Below are positions 1 to 5,890 of a stretch of 7,068 nucleotides of DNA, in pieces. The DNA comes from an uncultured Clostridia bacterium (GTDB lineage Bacteria > Bacillota > Clostridia > Christensenellales > UBA1242). How positions within the stretch are numbered: the stretch's first letter is position 1; each line of letters begins with the position of its first letter. The stretch spans positions 1 to 7,068 of the forward strand of contig CAMOCH010000045.1 of the NCBI GenBank assembly GCA_946610655.1, in the 5' to 3' direction. The position numbers were made by a program, and so were the translations under genes. A model generated the notes under the pieces. The model saw only the letters and a program-made list of their open reading frames with translations, was not told the DNA's origin and searched no databases.

Positions 1-19
1 AGAAAATTGATAAAAAAAT

Positions 20-48
20 AAACACGGCGGCGGCCGTGTTTTTATTTT
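20..48. terminator. Bidirectional intrinsic terminator
   Basis: A GC-rich hairpin has arms AACACGGC (21-28) and GCCGTGTT (33-40), with one further A-T pair at 20/41 and a GGCG loop. T-rich tracts flank it in both directions: TTTTTATTTT to the right, and TATTTTTTTATC reading leftward. It lies 17 bases beyond the stop codon of the leftward acidic-protein gene and would end that transcript. It could equally end a rightward gene lying before the window. Confidence 0.85.
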
Positions 49-57
49 GTATAAATA

Positions 58-582
58 TTAAAAATCATCATCTTCTTCGTTTTCTTCATTTTCATCTTCG
101 TCTTCAAGTTCTTCGTCGGTGAAGTCGTCTGGGTTAACATAGTCAAAATCGTCGTCATCGTCATTATTATTGTTTTCTGGTTCTTCCATTTTTCCAAACT
201 CTCCATCTTCATCGTCATCAAAACTATCGTCTATGTCGTTGTCTTCTTCCTCTTCAAGTTCACTGAGAGAAACAACTTCAACATCTTCATTATCATTAAC
301 GCCTTCATCCCAAGAAGATTCTTCAAATTCGCTTTCTTCCTCTTCATCATCTTCGTCGTCAAGAATAGCTTCTTTTGGATTAGTTTTTTTCTTTTTTGCG
401 CAATCTTCGCACATAGATTCTGTTGATGACATATAATTCACACCACAAATAGGGCAAACTTCCAAATCTTCATCATCTTCGGCTTGTTCAAGTTTAAGTT
501 CTTGTCTGCAAACGGTGCAGTATTCATCGTCAACAGGAATATAGTTTAATTCGCATCTTGGGCACTTTTTGTATTTAGGCAT
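58..582 (-). CDS. Double zinc-ribbon protein with long acidic tail, function unknown
   Basis: This 174-residue protein has no function I recognise. The N-terminus carries two CxxC-x11-CxxC modules, at Cys7/Cys10/Cys22/Cys25 and Cys43/Cys46/Cys58/Cys61. Their identical spacing points to an internal duplication, and each module should bind one zinc ion. A lysine patch (63-66) then leads into a tail of about 100 residues (71-174) made almost entirely of Asp, Glu, Asn and Ser, which should be disordered and strongly negative. No signal peptide or membrane segment is visible, so it is probably cytoplasmic. The ATG is preceded by a strong AAAGGAGAA ribosome binding site, there is a promoter upstream and a terminator just past the stop, so it appears to be a single-gene unit. 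By analogy only, an acidic tail on a small folded domain recalls the delta subunit of Bacillota RNA polymerase, but the HARE domain of delta is absent. The reading frame is well supported; the role is unknown. Confidence 0.85.
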   Translation of the reverse strand: MPKYKKCPRCELNYIPVDDEYCTVCRQELKLEQAEDDEDLEVCPICGVNYMSSTESMCEDCAKKKKTNPKEAILDDEDDEEEESEFEESSWDEGVNDNEDVEVVSLSELEEEEDNDIDDSFDDDEDGEFGKMEEPENNNNDDDDDFDYVNPDDFTDEELEDEDENEENEEDDDF

Positions 583-664
583 AAATTTCTCCTTTTGCAG
601 TAATCTATCACATTAGTTTATTGTATGATTATGATAGCCATGCTGATATAAAACTTATGCATAT

Positions 665-691
665 ATTATACCAAAAAGGTTATGTTGTAAA
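665..691 (-). promoter_or_regulatory. Candidate sigma-A promoter of the zinc-ribbon gene
   Basis: Read leftward, TTTACA (686-691) and a perfect TATAAT (665-670) are separated by 15 bases, which is shorter than the usual 17. Transcription would start near 658, giving a leader of about 75 bases ahead of the ATG at 582. It lies in the gap between spo0A and this gene, where no GC-rich terminator for spo0A is visible, so some read-through from spo0A is also possible. Confidence 0.5.
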
Positions 692-717
692 CTATTTTTA
701 TATATATTTTAAGAATT

Positions 718-1464
718 TTAGCCTTCTAGGAGCATTTTATCTGCAACAAGCGCTATAAACTCACCATTTGTTGGTTTATCGTTGCTTGAATAAACATGAA
801 TTCCAAACACATTATTAATATTTTCAATTTTGCCACGATTCCATGCAACTTCAATTGCGTGGCGAATAGCTCTTTCAACTTTGCTAGAAGATGTTTCAAA
901 CTTACTAGCTATGCTTGGGTATAATTCTTTGGTGATGCTATTAATAACTTCTGGTTTTTTGATTGCCATTTTAATTGCTTCTCTTAAAAATTGATAACCT
1001 TTTATGTGTGCAGGAATGCCAACGGTTATAAATAGGTTGGTTATTTTTTCTTCAAGTTCACGATTTTTGTTTTGAAAAGTTGAAGATTCTTCAATTTCGG
1101 CAAAAGAATCTGTGATTCTATCATAAACAATAGAGTAATCAATAGGAGTTAACATATAATACTTAACACCAAGGTTAAGTGCTTTTTGAATAAATGGGGT
1201 AGATTTAAGTGAGGTTGTAACAAAAAAACTTGTTTGAATATTGTTTTTAATGGCGTTTTCTATAACGCAAAATCCATCTTTGCCTGGAAGCATAACGTCG
1301 AGTACAACAGCGTCTGCAGCAGTGGTGTTGATTATTGATTCAAGTGAAATTCCGTCTTGAGCTGTTCCAACAATTGTTGCACCTTTTTTCTCAAAAGCAG
1401 CTTTTGCTTTTTGTATTTCGTTGATGTCTTCATTTGCAATTATGATTTTGTAAGAAGTTTCCAT
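718..1464 (-). CDS. spo0A: Sporulation master regulator Spo0A
   Basis: Spo0A is the response regulator that commits Bacillota to sporulation by binding 0A boxes (core TGTCGAA). The product has 248 residues, close to the family norm: a receiver domain (about 5-121), a linker, and the Spo0A-specific DNA-binding domain (about 140-247). The C-terminal half is near-invariant, with GIPAHIKGY (149-157) and a recognition helix around SKVERAIRHAIEVAW (194-208), then KPTNGEFIA. The receiver keeps phospho-acceptor Asp56 and Thr83, but the acidic pair is Asn11-Glu12 rather than Asp-Asp, and the conserved Lys (Lys108 in B. subtilis) is Thr106. Activation by phosphorelay may therefore be altered. The ATG has an AAAGGAT ribosome binding site. 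Unlike the common clostridial arrangement, spoIVB is not directly upstream; a polysaccharide deacetylase gene is, 329 bases away. Identity is certain; the receiver's behaviour is inference. Confidence 0.97.
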   Translation of the reverse strand: METSYKIIIANEDINEIQKAKAAFEKKGATIVGTAQDGISLESIINTTAADAVVLDVMLPGKDGFCVIENAIKNNIQTSFFVTTSLKSTPFIQKALNLGVKYYMLTPIDYSIVYDRITDSFAEIEESSTFQNKNRELEEKITNLFITVGIPAHIKGYQFLREAIKMAIKKPEVINSITKELYPSIASKFETSSSKVERAIRHAIEVAWNRGKIENINNVFGIHVYSSNDKPTNGEFIALVADKMLLEG

Positions 1465-1486
1465 TTTATATCCTTTTTCAATTAAA

Positions 1487-1497
1487 TTTGTCGTCTA
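1487..1497 (+). promoter_or_regulatory. 0A-box-like site before spo0A
   Basis: TTTGTCGTCTA matches the TTTGTCG half of the Spo0A box (TTTGTCGAAAA) about 25 bases upstream of the spo0A start codon. A second partial match, TGTCGTA, is at 1623-1629. Autoregulation of spo0A is known in Bacillota, so the position is sensible. The three bases after the core differ from consensus, so this is only a candidate. Confidence 0.35.
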
Positions 1498-1568
1498 ATT
1501 TTTGATTATGCTGAAAAAAATCATAATTTAAACAACGGGGAAATAATATCACACAAAATTTACTAAAA

Positions 1569-1668
1569 CCAAAAATATTGTTTGTTGTAAATTTAATCAT
1601 TTTACAAAATTTTGTAGTAATGTGTCGTATTTTTGAATATGTTAAAATTTTATCCAAAAATATTGTTT
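1569..1668. repeat. 15-base direct repeat flanking a palindrome upstream of spo0A
   Basis: The word CCAAAAATATTGTTT occurs exactly at 1569-1583 and again at 1654-1668, 85 bases apart. Between them lies a perfect 14-base palindrome, TACAAAATTTTGTA (1603-1616), of the size expected for a dimeric regulator site. The whole 1465-1793 gap has no convincing gene and should hold the spo0A promoter and its controls. The background is very AT-rich, which raises the chance of spurious repeats, but an exact 15-base repeat in about 330 bases is notable. Confidence 0.6.
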
Positions 1669-1684
1669 TTGCTCGAACTATTCT

Positions 1685-1713
1685 AAAATACAACGAATAA
1701 AATTAAATGTCAA
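1685..1713 (-). promoter_or_regulatory. Candidate promoter of spo0A
   Basis: Read leftward, a perfect TTGACA (1708-1713) is followed after 17 bases by TATTTT (1685-1690), a poor -10 element with four of six bases matching. It would give a leader of about 215 bases that contains the direct repeats, palindrome and 0A-like sites. I saw no sigma-H type pair (AGGA...GAAT) of the kind that drives the sporulation promoter of spo0A in B. subtilis. Confidence 0.35.
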
Positions 1714-1717
1714 TTAT

Positions 1718-1745
1718 TTTTGAATAATTTTGAATAATTTTGAAC
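1718..1745. repeat. Three TTTTGAA words at 10-base spacing
   Basis: TTTTGAA begins at 1718, 1728 and 1738, so the copies lie on the same face of the helix at exact 10-base period; two full units are TGAATAATTT (1721-1730 and 1731-1740). A fourth copy is at 1631-1637. The cluster sits just upstream of the TTGACA taken as the spo0A -35 element, where an activator array or curved DNA could act. Short tandem slippage is the plain alternative. Confidence 0.6.
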
Positions 1746-1761
1746 AAACAAAAATTAAAGT

Positions 1762-1794
1762 GTCAAAAATCAATTTATTTTTGTGTTTTTTGAC
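1762..1794 (-). terminator. Weak AT-rich terminator candidate after the deacetylase gene
   Basis: GTCAAAAA (1762-1769) can pair with TTTTTGAC (1787-1794) around a 17-base loop, and the right arm includes a base of the deacetylase stop codon. Reading leftward the hairpin is followed by ACTTTAATTTTTG. The stem is almost all A-T pairs, so any termination would be inefficient and read-through into spo0A is possible. Confidence 0.3.
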
Positions 1795-2648
1795 TATTTA
1801 AAGTTTTTGGATTTAATAAGATCATATATAGAACTTAATGGAACAACGTTATATTTTTCTTTGTCGAGTGATTTATAAAAGTCAATAATGGCACGGGCAG
1901 TGTTGGTGCCACCTTCGGCACCAACATGACCAATTGCAATAGCGTAACCGTTTTCATCAGCAACACTAATTGTTTGATTTAATCTGCTAATTACACCGGC
2001 ATAACTTTTGTTTTTGTTTGGTTCCAAAAAAACATCTCTGCCAAGATAGATGCTGTTTGACATTTTTGATGCTTCTTCACATTTATCGCCAAGGTTGGTT
2101 CTGCTGTCTAAAAAATAAAGGTCATGTGAAGAAGAGTAATCATACATGGCCTTCATAAGCTCTTGATTTCTGCTTGCACCAGAACCAATGTGAATGTTAA
2201 ATCCTTTTGCTTCTGGCATTTCGGCCAAGCATTTTTCAAGTTTTTCAGTTGCAGAGTCAGTGCTTTCGTAGTTGGTGATGTAAACTGGACCATACCAACT
2301 TTCGGGCAAGCGCACGTGTGCCTGCATTGGCATATGCAAAATTACTTCTTTTTTGTTATTAATTGCTTTTTCATAATCTGTTTTGGTGTTATCCACAAAC
2401 GGCATGATTGCGCATGTGATTGGAACATCACTTTCAAGAAGTTCGTCAACTCCAGCTCTTTCATATCCACCAAAATCATCAACAACAATGGCAAGAAGTT
2501 TTGCTGGTGGTTTTTGAAAAGATTCTTTTGGCATTTCAGCAACATTTAAGCAATATGATATGTCCTTTGAAACAAACACAGGTTTGTTTATTGGTAGCAT
2601 TAGTGCTAACATTAATATTGATAAGATAATAAAAACTGATTTTTTCAT
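1794..2648 (-). CDS. Divergent polysaccharide deacetylase family protein (YibQ-like), exported
   Basis: The product belongs to the divergent polysaccharide deacetylase family (YibQ/DUF610), relatives of NodB-type metal-dependent hydrolases thought to act on cell-envelope glycans; the true substrate is not established. Counting from the ATG at 2648 (284 residues), MKKS and a hydrophobic stretch form an N-terminal signal or anchor. Family motifs follow: VVDDFG with the Asp pair at 57-58, the ILHMPMQ histidine at 105, NIHIGSG with His153, FLDSRT (179-184), RDVFLE and IAIGH with His241. All the residues that mark the family are present, so it looks intact. Upstream in-frame starts exist (ATG at 2663, TTG at 2684), but neither they nor the chosen ATG has a Shine-Dalgarno sequence. 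The chosen start gives a normal signal peptide. It is divergent from recD2 and 329 bases upstream of spo0A. Confidence 0.88.
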   Translation of the reverse strand: MKKSVFIILSILMLALMLPINKPVFVSKDISYCLNVAEMPKESFQKPPAKLLAIVVDDFGGYERAGVDELLESDVPITCAIMPFVDNTKTDYEKAINNKKEVILHMPMQAHVRLPESWYGPVYITNYESTDSATEKLEKCLAEMPEAKGFNIHIGSGASRNQELMKAMYDYSSSHDLYFLDSRTNLGDKCEEASKMSNSIYLGRDVFLEPNKNKSYAGVISRLNQTISVADENGYAIAIGHVGAEGGTNTARAIIDFYKSLDKEKYNVVPLSSIYDLIKSKNFK

Positions 2649-2694
2649 GTTGTTAGTATGCATGTGTGAATAATTTTTATTCAATTTTTATTGT

Positions 2695-2723
2695 TTGACA
2701 TAAAAATTTTTATATTATAATAT
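2695..2723 (+). promoter_or_regulatory. recD2 promoter with leaderless geometry
   Basis: TTGACA (2695-2700) is followed at the ideal 17 bases by TAATAT (2718-2723), or at 15 bases by a perfect TATAAT (2716-2721). The 17-base reading puts +1 exactly on the A of the recD2 ATG (2730); the 15-base reading puts it two bases earlier. No Shine-Dalgarno sequence precedes the ATG. The -10 lies in the palindrome TATTATAATA (2713-2722), so an opposite-strand TATAAT (2714-2719) could serve the deacetylase gene, although I see no good -35 for it. Confidence 0.6.
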
Positions 2724-2729
2724 AAGTAT

Positions 2730-4937
2730 ATGAAAATTTTTGGCGCAGTTAAGTCTATTATATATCGAAATAACGACAATGGTTATAGTGTTGTTGAGAT
2801 TGATTATTTGGGGAAAAGTGTTATTTGCACAGGCAAGTTTCCTATTATTGGTGAGTCTGAAATTTTGGAACTTGAAGGGGAATATAAACTTAACACGCGC
2901 TATGGCGAACAATTTGAAACAACCTTTGTAAACATAAAAAAACCAACAAGCAAAGAGGCTATTCAAAAATATTTGGCTTCTGGTTTAATTTCTGGAGTTG
3001 GAGAAGCAACAAGCCGGAACATTGTTAATATGTTTGGTGAAAAAACTCTCGAAATTATTGATAAAGAACCACTTTCTTTGGAACAAGTTAAGGGAATTAG
3101 CAAAAGAAAAGCTCTTGAAATTGGTGCTGCATATAAAGATATTAAAAAAATGCAAGAAGCTGTTATTTTTTTGCAAGCATATGATGTTACAATTGGTTTA
3201 GCTGTTAAAATTTATGAAGTTTACAAAAACAAAACCATAGAAGTTTTGCAAAAAAATCCATATAAGCTCATTGAAGATATCGATGGTGTTGGGTTTAAAA
3301 CTGCAGACAAAATTGCAGCAAAACTTGGAATTGATAGCACAAGCGAATTTAGAATTCGTGCAGGAATAATATATGTTATGAGTGAACTTGCCGAAAACCA
3401 AGGGTCAACAGTTGTTATATTAAAAGATTTGCTTTCTGGCACCTGTGGAGTTTTGGGTTTTAATGAAGAGATGATTGGCGAAGTTGAAAGCCAAGTTACA
3501 AACTTATTTATTGAAGGATATCTTAAAAAAGTTGATTATAATGGTGAAGAAGCAGTTTGCACGTCCAAAAACTATAATATGGAAAAGCAAATTGCCACAA
3601 AACTTACAATGCTTATTGAAAGTGCTCCAAATTATAATTTAGATGTTAAAAATTTGATTGAAGAATATGAAAAACTAAATAATATAAAATTGCATGAAGT
3701 TCAAAAAAAAGCTGTTGAATGTGGAATTAATAATGGGGTTTCAATAATAACTGGTGGCCCTGGAACAGGGAAGACAACAATTGTTAAATGTTTGATTTAC
3801 ATTTTTGAAAGTTTAAACAAAAAAACAATACTTTTGGCACCAACCGGCAGAGCAAGCAAGCGTTTGGAGGAGCAAACAGAAAGATCTGCCAGCACAATTC
3901 ATCGTGCTCTAGAAATGGGGAACATTAAGGGAAGACTTGCATTTAACAAAAATGAACATAACCCTCTTGATGCCGATGTTATTATTATTGATGAAGTTTC
4001 CATGCTTGATGCTTTTGTAACATATAGTTTGTTTAAAGCAATTCAACTTGGAACAAAAGTTATTTTTGTTGGAGATAAAGACCAGCTTCCAAGCGTTGGA
4101 GCAGGGAATATTCTTGCAGATATGCTTGCAAGTGATATGATTAATTATGTTTGCTTAACTCAAATATTCAGACAGGGCGAAAACAGTCAAATTGTTGTTA
4201 ATGCGCATAAAATAAATAACGGTGAAATGCCAAATTTGTCGCAAAAAAGTGAAGATTTTTTCTATTCAAACAAGTTTGAACCACTTGAAGTTTGTAAAGA
4301 TATTGTTAACATGGTTGCAGAAAGAATTCCGGCATATAAAAACATTTCTTCAAAAGATATTCAAGTTATTGCTCCAATGAAGTCTGGTGTTGCAGGTGTT
4401 GATAACCTAAATTTGGAATTACAAAACAAACTTAATCCAAAAAGCCCAGAAAAAGTTGAACTAACTGTCGGCAAAAAAACTTTCAGGGTTGGCGACAAAG
4501 TTATGCAAACTGCAAACAATTATGATCAAGAATGGATAAAAGTTGAAAATGGAGTAACAGTTTTTGGTCAAGGTGTTTTTAATGGAGATATGGGATATAT
4601 TGATGAAATTAACACTATTTCTTCAACAATGTATATAACTTTTGATGACGGCAGACGCGCAGGTTATTCCCTAGTTGAAATTGATGATTTGTCGCTTGCG
4701 TACGCAATAACAATTCATAAAAGTCAGGGTAGTGAATTTCCGGTTGTTATAATTCCAATACTTGCTGGCAATCCAAAATTATACAATAAAAATTTGTTAT
4801 ACACAGCAGTCACAAGGGCAAAAAAGATGGTTGTTTTGATTGGCAAAAGTGGAAATATTTTTTATATGATAAACAATAAATATAGTGTTATTCGAAGAAC
4901 ACTCCTCAAACAATTTTTGCAAAATAATTTAAACTAA
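2730..4937 (+). CDS. recD2: RecD2-type ATP-dependent DNA helicase
   Basis: RecD2 is a superfamily 1B 5'-3' DNA helicase found in bacteria without a RecBCD partner; in B. subtilis it affects replication fork progression, recombination and repair. At 735 residues it has the normal family length. An OB-like N-terminal domain starts with the typical GAVKSIIYRNNDNGYSVVEI (5-24). Helix-hairpin-helix segments follow (about 85-200, including ISGVG and IDGVGFKTADKIA). The motor contains Walker A GGPGTGKTT (342-350), APTGRAS (370-376), Walker B IIIDEVSM (418-425), GDKDQLPSVGAG (448-459), FRQ (480-482), an SH3-like insertion (about 572-650), ITIHKSQGSEFPVVI (660-674) and YTAVTRAKK (691-699). Every helicase motif looks intact. 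The start is set by the conserved N-terminus, even though no ribosome binding site precedes it. It is a single-gene unit with its own terminator. Confidence 0.97.
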   Translation: MKIFGAVKSIIYRNNDNGYSVVEIDYLGKSVICTGKFPIIGESEILELEGEYKLNTRYGEQFETTFVNIKKPTSKEAIQKYLASGLISGVGEATSRNIVNMFGEKTLEIIDKEPLSLEQVKGISKRKALEIGAAYKDIKKMQEAVIFLQAYDVTIGLAVKIYEVYKNKTIEVLQKNPYKLIEDIDGVGFKTADKIAAKLGIDSTSEFRIRAGIIYVMSELAENQGSTVVILKDLLSGTCGVLGFNEEMIGEVESQVTNLFIEGYLKKVDYNGEEAVCTSKNYNMEKQIATKLTMLIESAPNYNLDVKNLIEEYEKLNNIKLHEVQKKAVECGINNGVSIITGGPGTGKTTIVKCLIYIFESLNKKTILLAPTGRASKRLEEQTERSASTIHRALEMGNIKGRLAFNKNEHNPLDADVIIIDEVSMLDAFVTYSLFKAIQLGTKVIFVGDKDQLPSVGAGNILADMLASDMINYVCLTQIFRQGENSQIVVNAHKINNGEMPNLSQKSEDFFYSNKFEPLEVCKDIVNMVAERIPAYKNISSKDIQVIAPMKSGVAGVDNLNLELQNKLNPKSPEKVELTVGKKTFRVGDKVMQTANNYDQEWIKVENGVTVFGQGVFNGDMGYIDEINTISSTMYITFDDGRRAGYSLVEIDDLSLAYAITIHKSQGSEFPVVIIPILAGNPKLYNKNLLYTAVTRAKKMVVLIGKSGNIFYMINNKYSVIRRTLLKQFLQNNLN

Positions 4938-4965
4938 TGGCAGAATTTTCTGTCATTTTTTGTTT
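4937..4965 (+). terminator. recD2 terminator
   Basis: ATGGCAG (4937-4943) pairs with CTGTCAT (4950-4956), with one G-U pair and a six-base loop, followed by TTTTTGTTTG. The left arm begins on the last base of the recD2 stop codon. The right arm overlaps the proposed -35 of the downstream yabP promoter. Confidence 0.7.
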
Positions 4966-4981
4966 GCTGGTTTCATATAGT
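4952..4981 (+). promoter_or_regulatory. Candidate sigma-E (mother-cell) promoter of yabP-yabQ
   Basis: GTCATTTT (4952-4959) and CATATAGT (4974-4981) are separated by 14 bases. The sigma-E pattern in Bacillus is roughly GTCATATT, 13-15 bases, then CATAYAHT, so each element has a single mismatch. Transcription would start about 10 bases before the yabP ribosome binding site AAGGAGA (4987-4993). In B. subtilis yabP and yabQ belong to the sigma-E regulon, which fits. The match is by eye and from a short, AT-rich intergenic region. Confidence 0.5.
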
Positions 4982-4997
4982 TTGTTAAGGAGATTGT

Positions 4998-5252
4998 ATG
5001 GAGCAAAAATTGGAACATAGCATAAACTTGCAAAACAATAAATTGCAAATTCAAGGAGTTGTTGAAATTGTATCTGCAACAGAAAAGGCAGCGGTTATTA
5101 AATTGCAAGATAATATTTTGCAAATTAGTGGGCAAAATTTAAAAATCGAAAAACTTTCGCCAGAAGAACATTTTGTTTGCTTAAGTGGAGAATTTCAAAA
5201 ACTTGAATATGGTCAAAGCAAAAAAGGATTTTTGAAAAGAATTTTTAGGTAA
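4998..5252 (+). CDS. yabP: Sporulation protein YabP
   Basis: YabP is a small protein of the YabP/YqfC family, expressed in the mother cell during sporulation; its molecular role is not known. The 84-residue product is slightly shorter than the B. subtilis protein (about 100). It matches the family pattern: an N-terminal NNKLQIQGVVEIVSA stretch, a central ILQISGQNLKIEKL segment (48-61), CLSGEFQKLEY (68-78) and the characteristic C-terminal GFLKRIFR, which corresponds to GFFSKLFK in Bacillus. There is no signal peptide or membrane helix. A strong AAGGAGA site sits five bases before the ATG. It heads a rightward set in which yabQ starts six bases after its stop and divIC follows, the same order as in B. 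subtilis, but the usual upstream neighbour yabO is absent and recD2 is there instead. Confidence 0.9.
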   Translation: MEQKLEHSINLQNNKLQIQGVVEIVSATEKAAVIKLQDNILQISGQNLKIEKLSPEEHFVCLSGEFQKLEYGQSKKGFLKRIFR

Positions 5253-5257
5253 ATGTT

Positions 5258-5605
5258 ATGCAAAATGTATTTTTTTTGTTAATGACAACAGGTGCAATTT
5301 GTGGTTTGTGCTATGAAAGTTGTAAAATTATAAAACGAATTTCAAAAAACAATATTTTTATCACAAACGTTGCAAATTTTATATATTTTTGCGCTGTTGG
5401 ACTGTGTTTTTGCAGTTTTTTAATTAAAAATTGCAGTGGAGAACTTAAAATTTATTATATTTTCGCATTTGTTTTAGGACTGGTTTTAGAGCAAATAAGT
5501 GTTGGATTTTTCTTTACAAAATTCTACAAATTGGTATATAATGTGTTTACAAAGATTTTAAGAAAATTAAAATCTAAAAAAATTGTAACAAAAATATTAA
5601 GGTAA
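5258..5605 (+). CDS. yabQ: Spore cortex biosynthesis membrane protein YabQ
   Basis: YabQ is a mother-cell membrane protein that localises around the forespore in B. subtilis and is needed for cortex formation there. This 115-residue version has three predicted membrane helices (about 3-19, 37-57, 64-84) and the family signature: a GLCYESCKIIKR loop after helix 1 (where many relatives have GxxxDxYRxxxR) and NCSGELKIYYIF (58-69), matching the conserved N-x-GE-L-R-x-Y segment. A basic tail (KILRKLKSKKIVTKILR) follows. It is shorter than the roughly 200-residue Bacillus protein, mainly at the C-terminus. The ribosome binding site is only a weak AGG, which suggests coupling to yabP translation, whose stop is six bases upstream. 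The 3' part of the gene appears to carry the divIC promoter. Confidence 0.85.
   Translation: MQNVFFLLMTTGAICGLCYESCKIIKRISKNNIFITNVANFIYFCAVGLCFCSFLIKNCSGELKIYYIFAFVLGLVLEQISVGFFFTKFYKLVYNVFTKILRKLKSKKIVTKILR
5513..5542 (+). promoter_or_regulatory. Internal sigma-A-like promoter within yabQ, for divIC
   Basis: TTTACA (5513-5518), one base off consensus, is followed after 18 bases by a perfect TATAAT (5537-5542). Predicted initiation near 5549 would leave about 60 bases before the divIC start. It lies inside the yabQ reading frame. It would supply vegetative expression of a cell-division gene otherwise tied to a sporulation promoter. Confidence 0.5.
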
Positions 5606-5608
5606 ATT

Positions 5609-5890
5609 ATGACACCACAAAAGTTAAAAAAAGTTATTAAGTTATCCACAGTATTTATTACATTGTTAATAATTCTTTTTGCGTTCATAATAACTTACCA
5701 AGTTGTAAAGATAAATGTGTTATCTAACAAAATTGAGGAACTAGACAGAAAGTCAGCCAGCTTGAGCGCTCAAGCAGAAAACTTGCAACATGGAATTGAT
5801 TTAAATCAAACTTCAAGTTATATTGAGCAGCAAGCAAGAGAAGAGTATGGGCTTTCTCAAGACGGAGATAAATTATATATTCAAAAATAA
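5609..5890 (+). CDS. divIC: Septum formation initiator, DivIC/FtsB family
   Basis: DivIC (FtsB in Proteobacteria) is a bitopic division protein that forms a complex with FtsL and DivIB/FtsQ and helps activate septal peptidoglycan synthesis. The 93-residue product has a short cytoplasmic N-terminus rich in lysine, one membrane helix (about 12-33), an extracytoplasmic coiled coil (about 35-63) and the family signature YIEQQAREEYGL (71-82), followed by GDKLYIQ. Length and topology are normal. A TAAGG site precedes the ATG, which is three bases past the yabQ stop. Being downstream of yabP-yabQ is a conserved arrangement in spore formers. The S1-domain gene yabR that follows in Bacillus is missing; a strong terminator comes instead. 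DivIC and FtsL paralogues are hard to separate by sequence, but the signature and context favour DivIC. Confidence 0.92.
   Translation: MTPQKLKKVIKLSTVFITLLIILFAFIITYQVVKINVLSNKIEELDRKSASLSAQAENLQHGIDLNQTSSYIEQQAREEYGLSQDGDKLYIQK

Noticed and set aside
170..436. Rightward open frame rich in serine opposite the acidic tail
   Set aside because: It is the antisense reading of Asp/Glu codons in the zinc-ribbon gene. It has no ribosome binding site and is low-complexity.
605..637. Inverted repeat CTATCA...TGATAG in the leader of the zinc-ribbon gene
   Set aside because: Only six pairs with a 21-base loop; too weak to call a terminator, operator or riboswitch.
1478..1693. Leftward 71-residue open frame in the gap before spo0A
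   Set aside because: It begins at TTG with no Shine-Dalgarno sequence, the composition is what AT-rich non-coding DNA gives, it runs through the repeats and palindrome, and it matches no family I know.
2163..2549. Rightward 128-residue open frame inside the deacetylase gene
   Set aside because: It is antisense to a gene with clear family motifs, is rich in Phe, Trp and Cys as expected for a shadow frame, and has no start signals.
2695..2729. The divergent AT-rich region as a replication or attachment site
   Set aside because: Its TTGACA/TATAAT content is explained by promoters, and there are no DnaA boxes, repeats or neighbouring integrase or replication genes.
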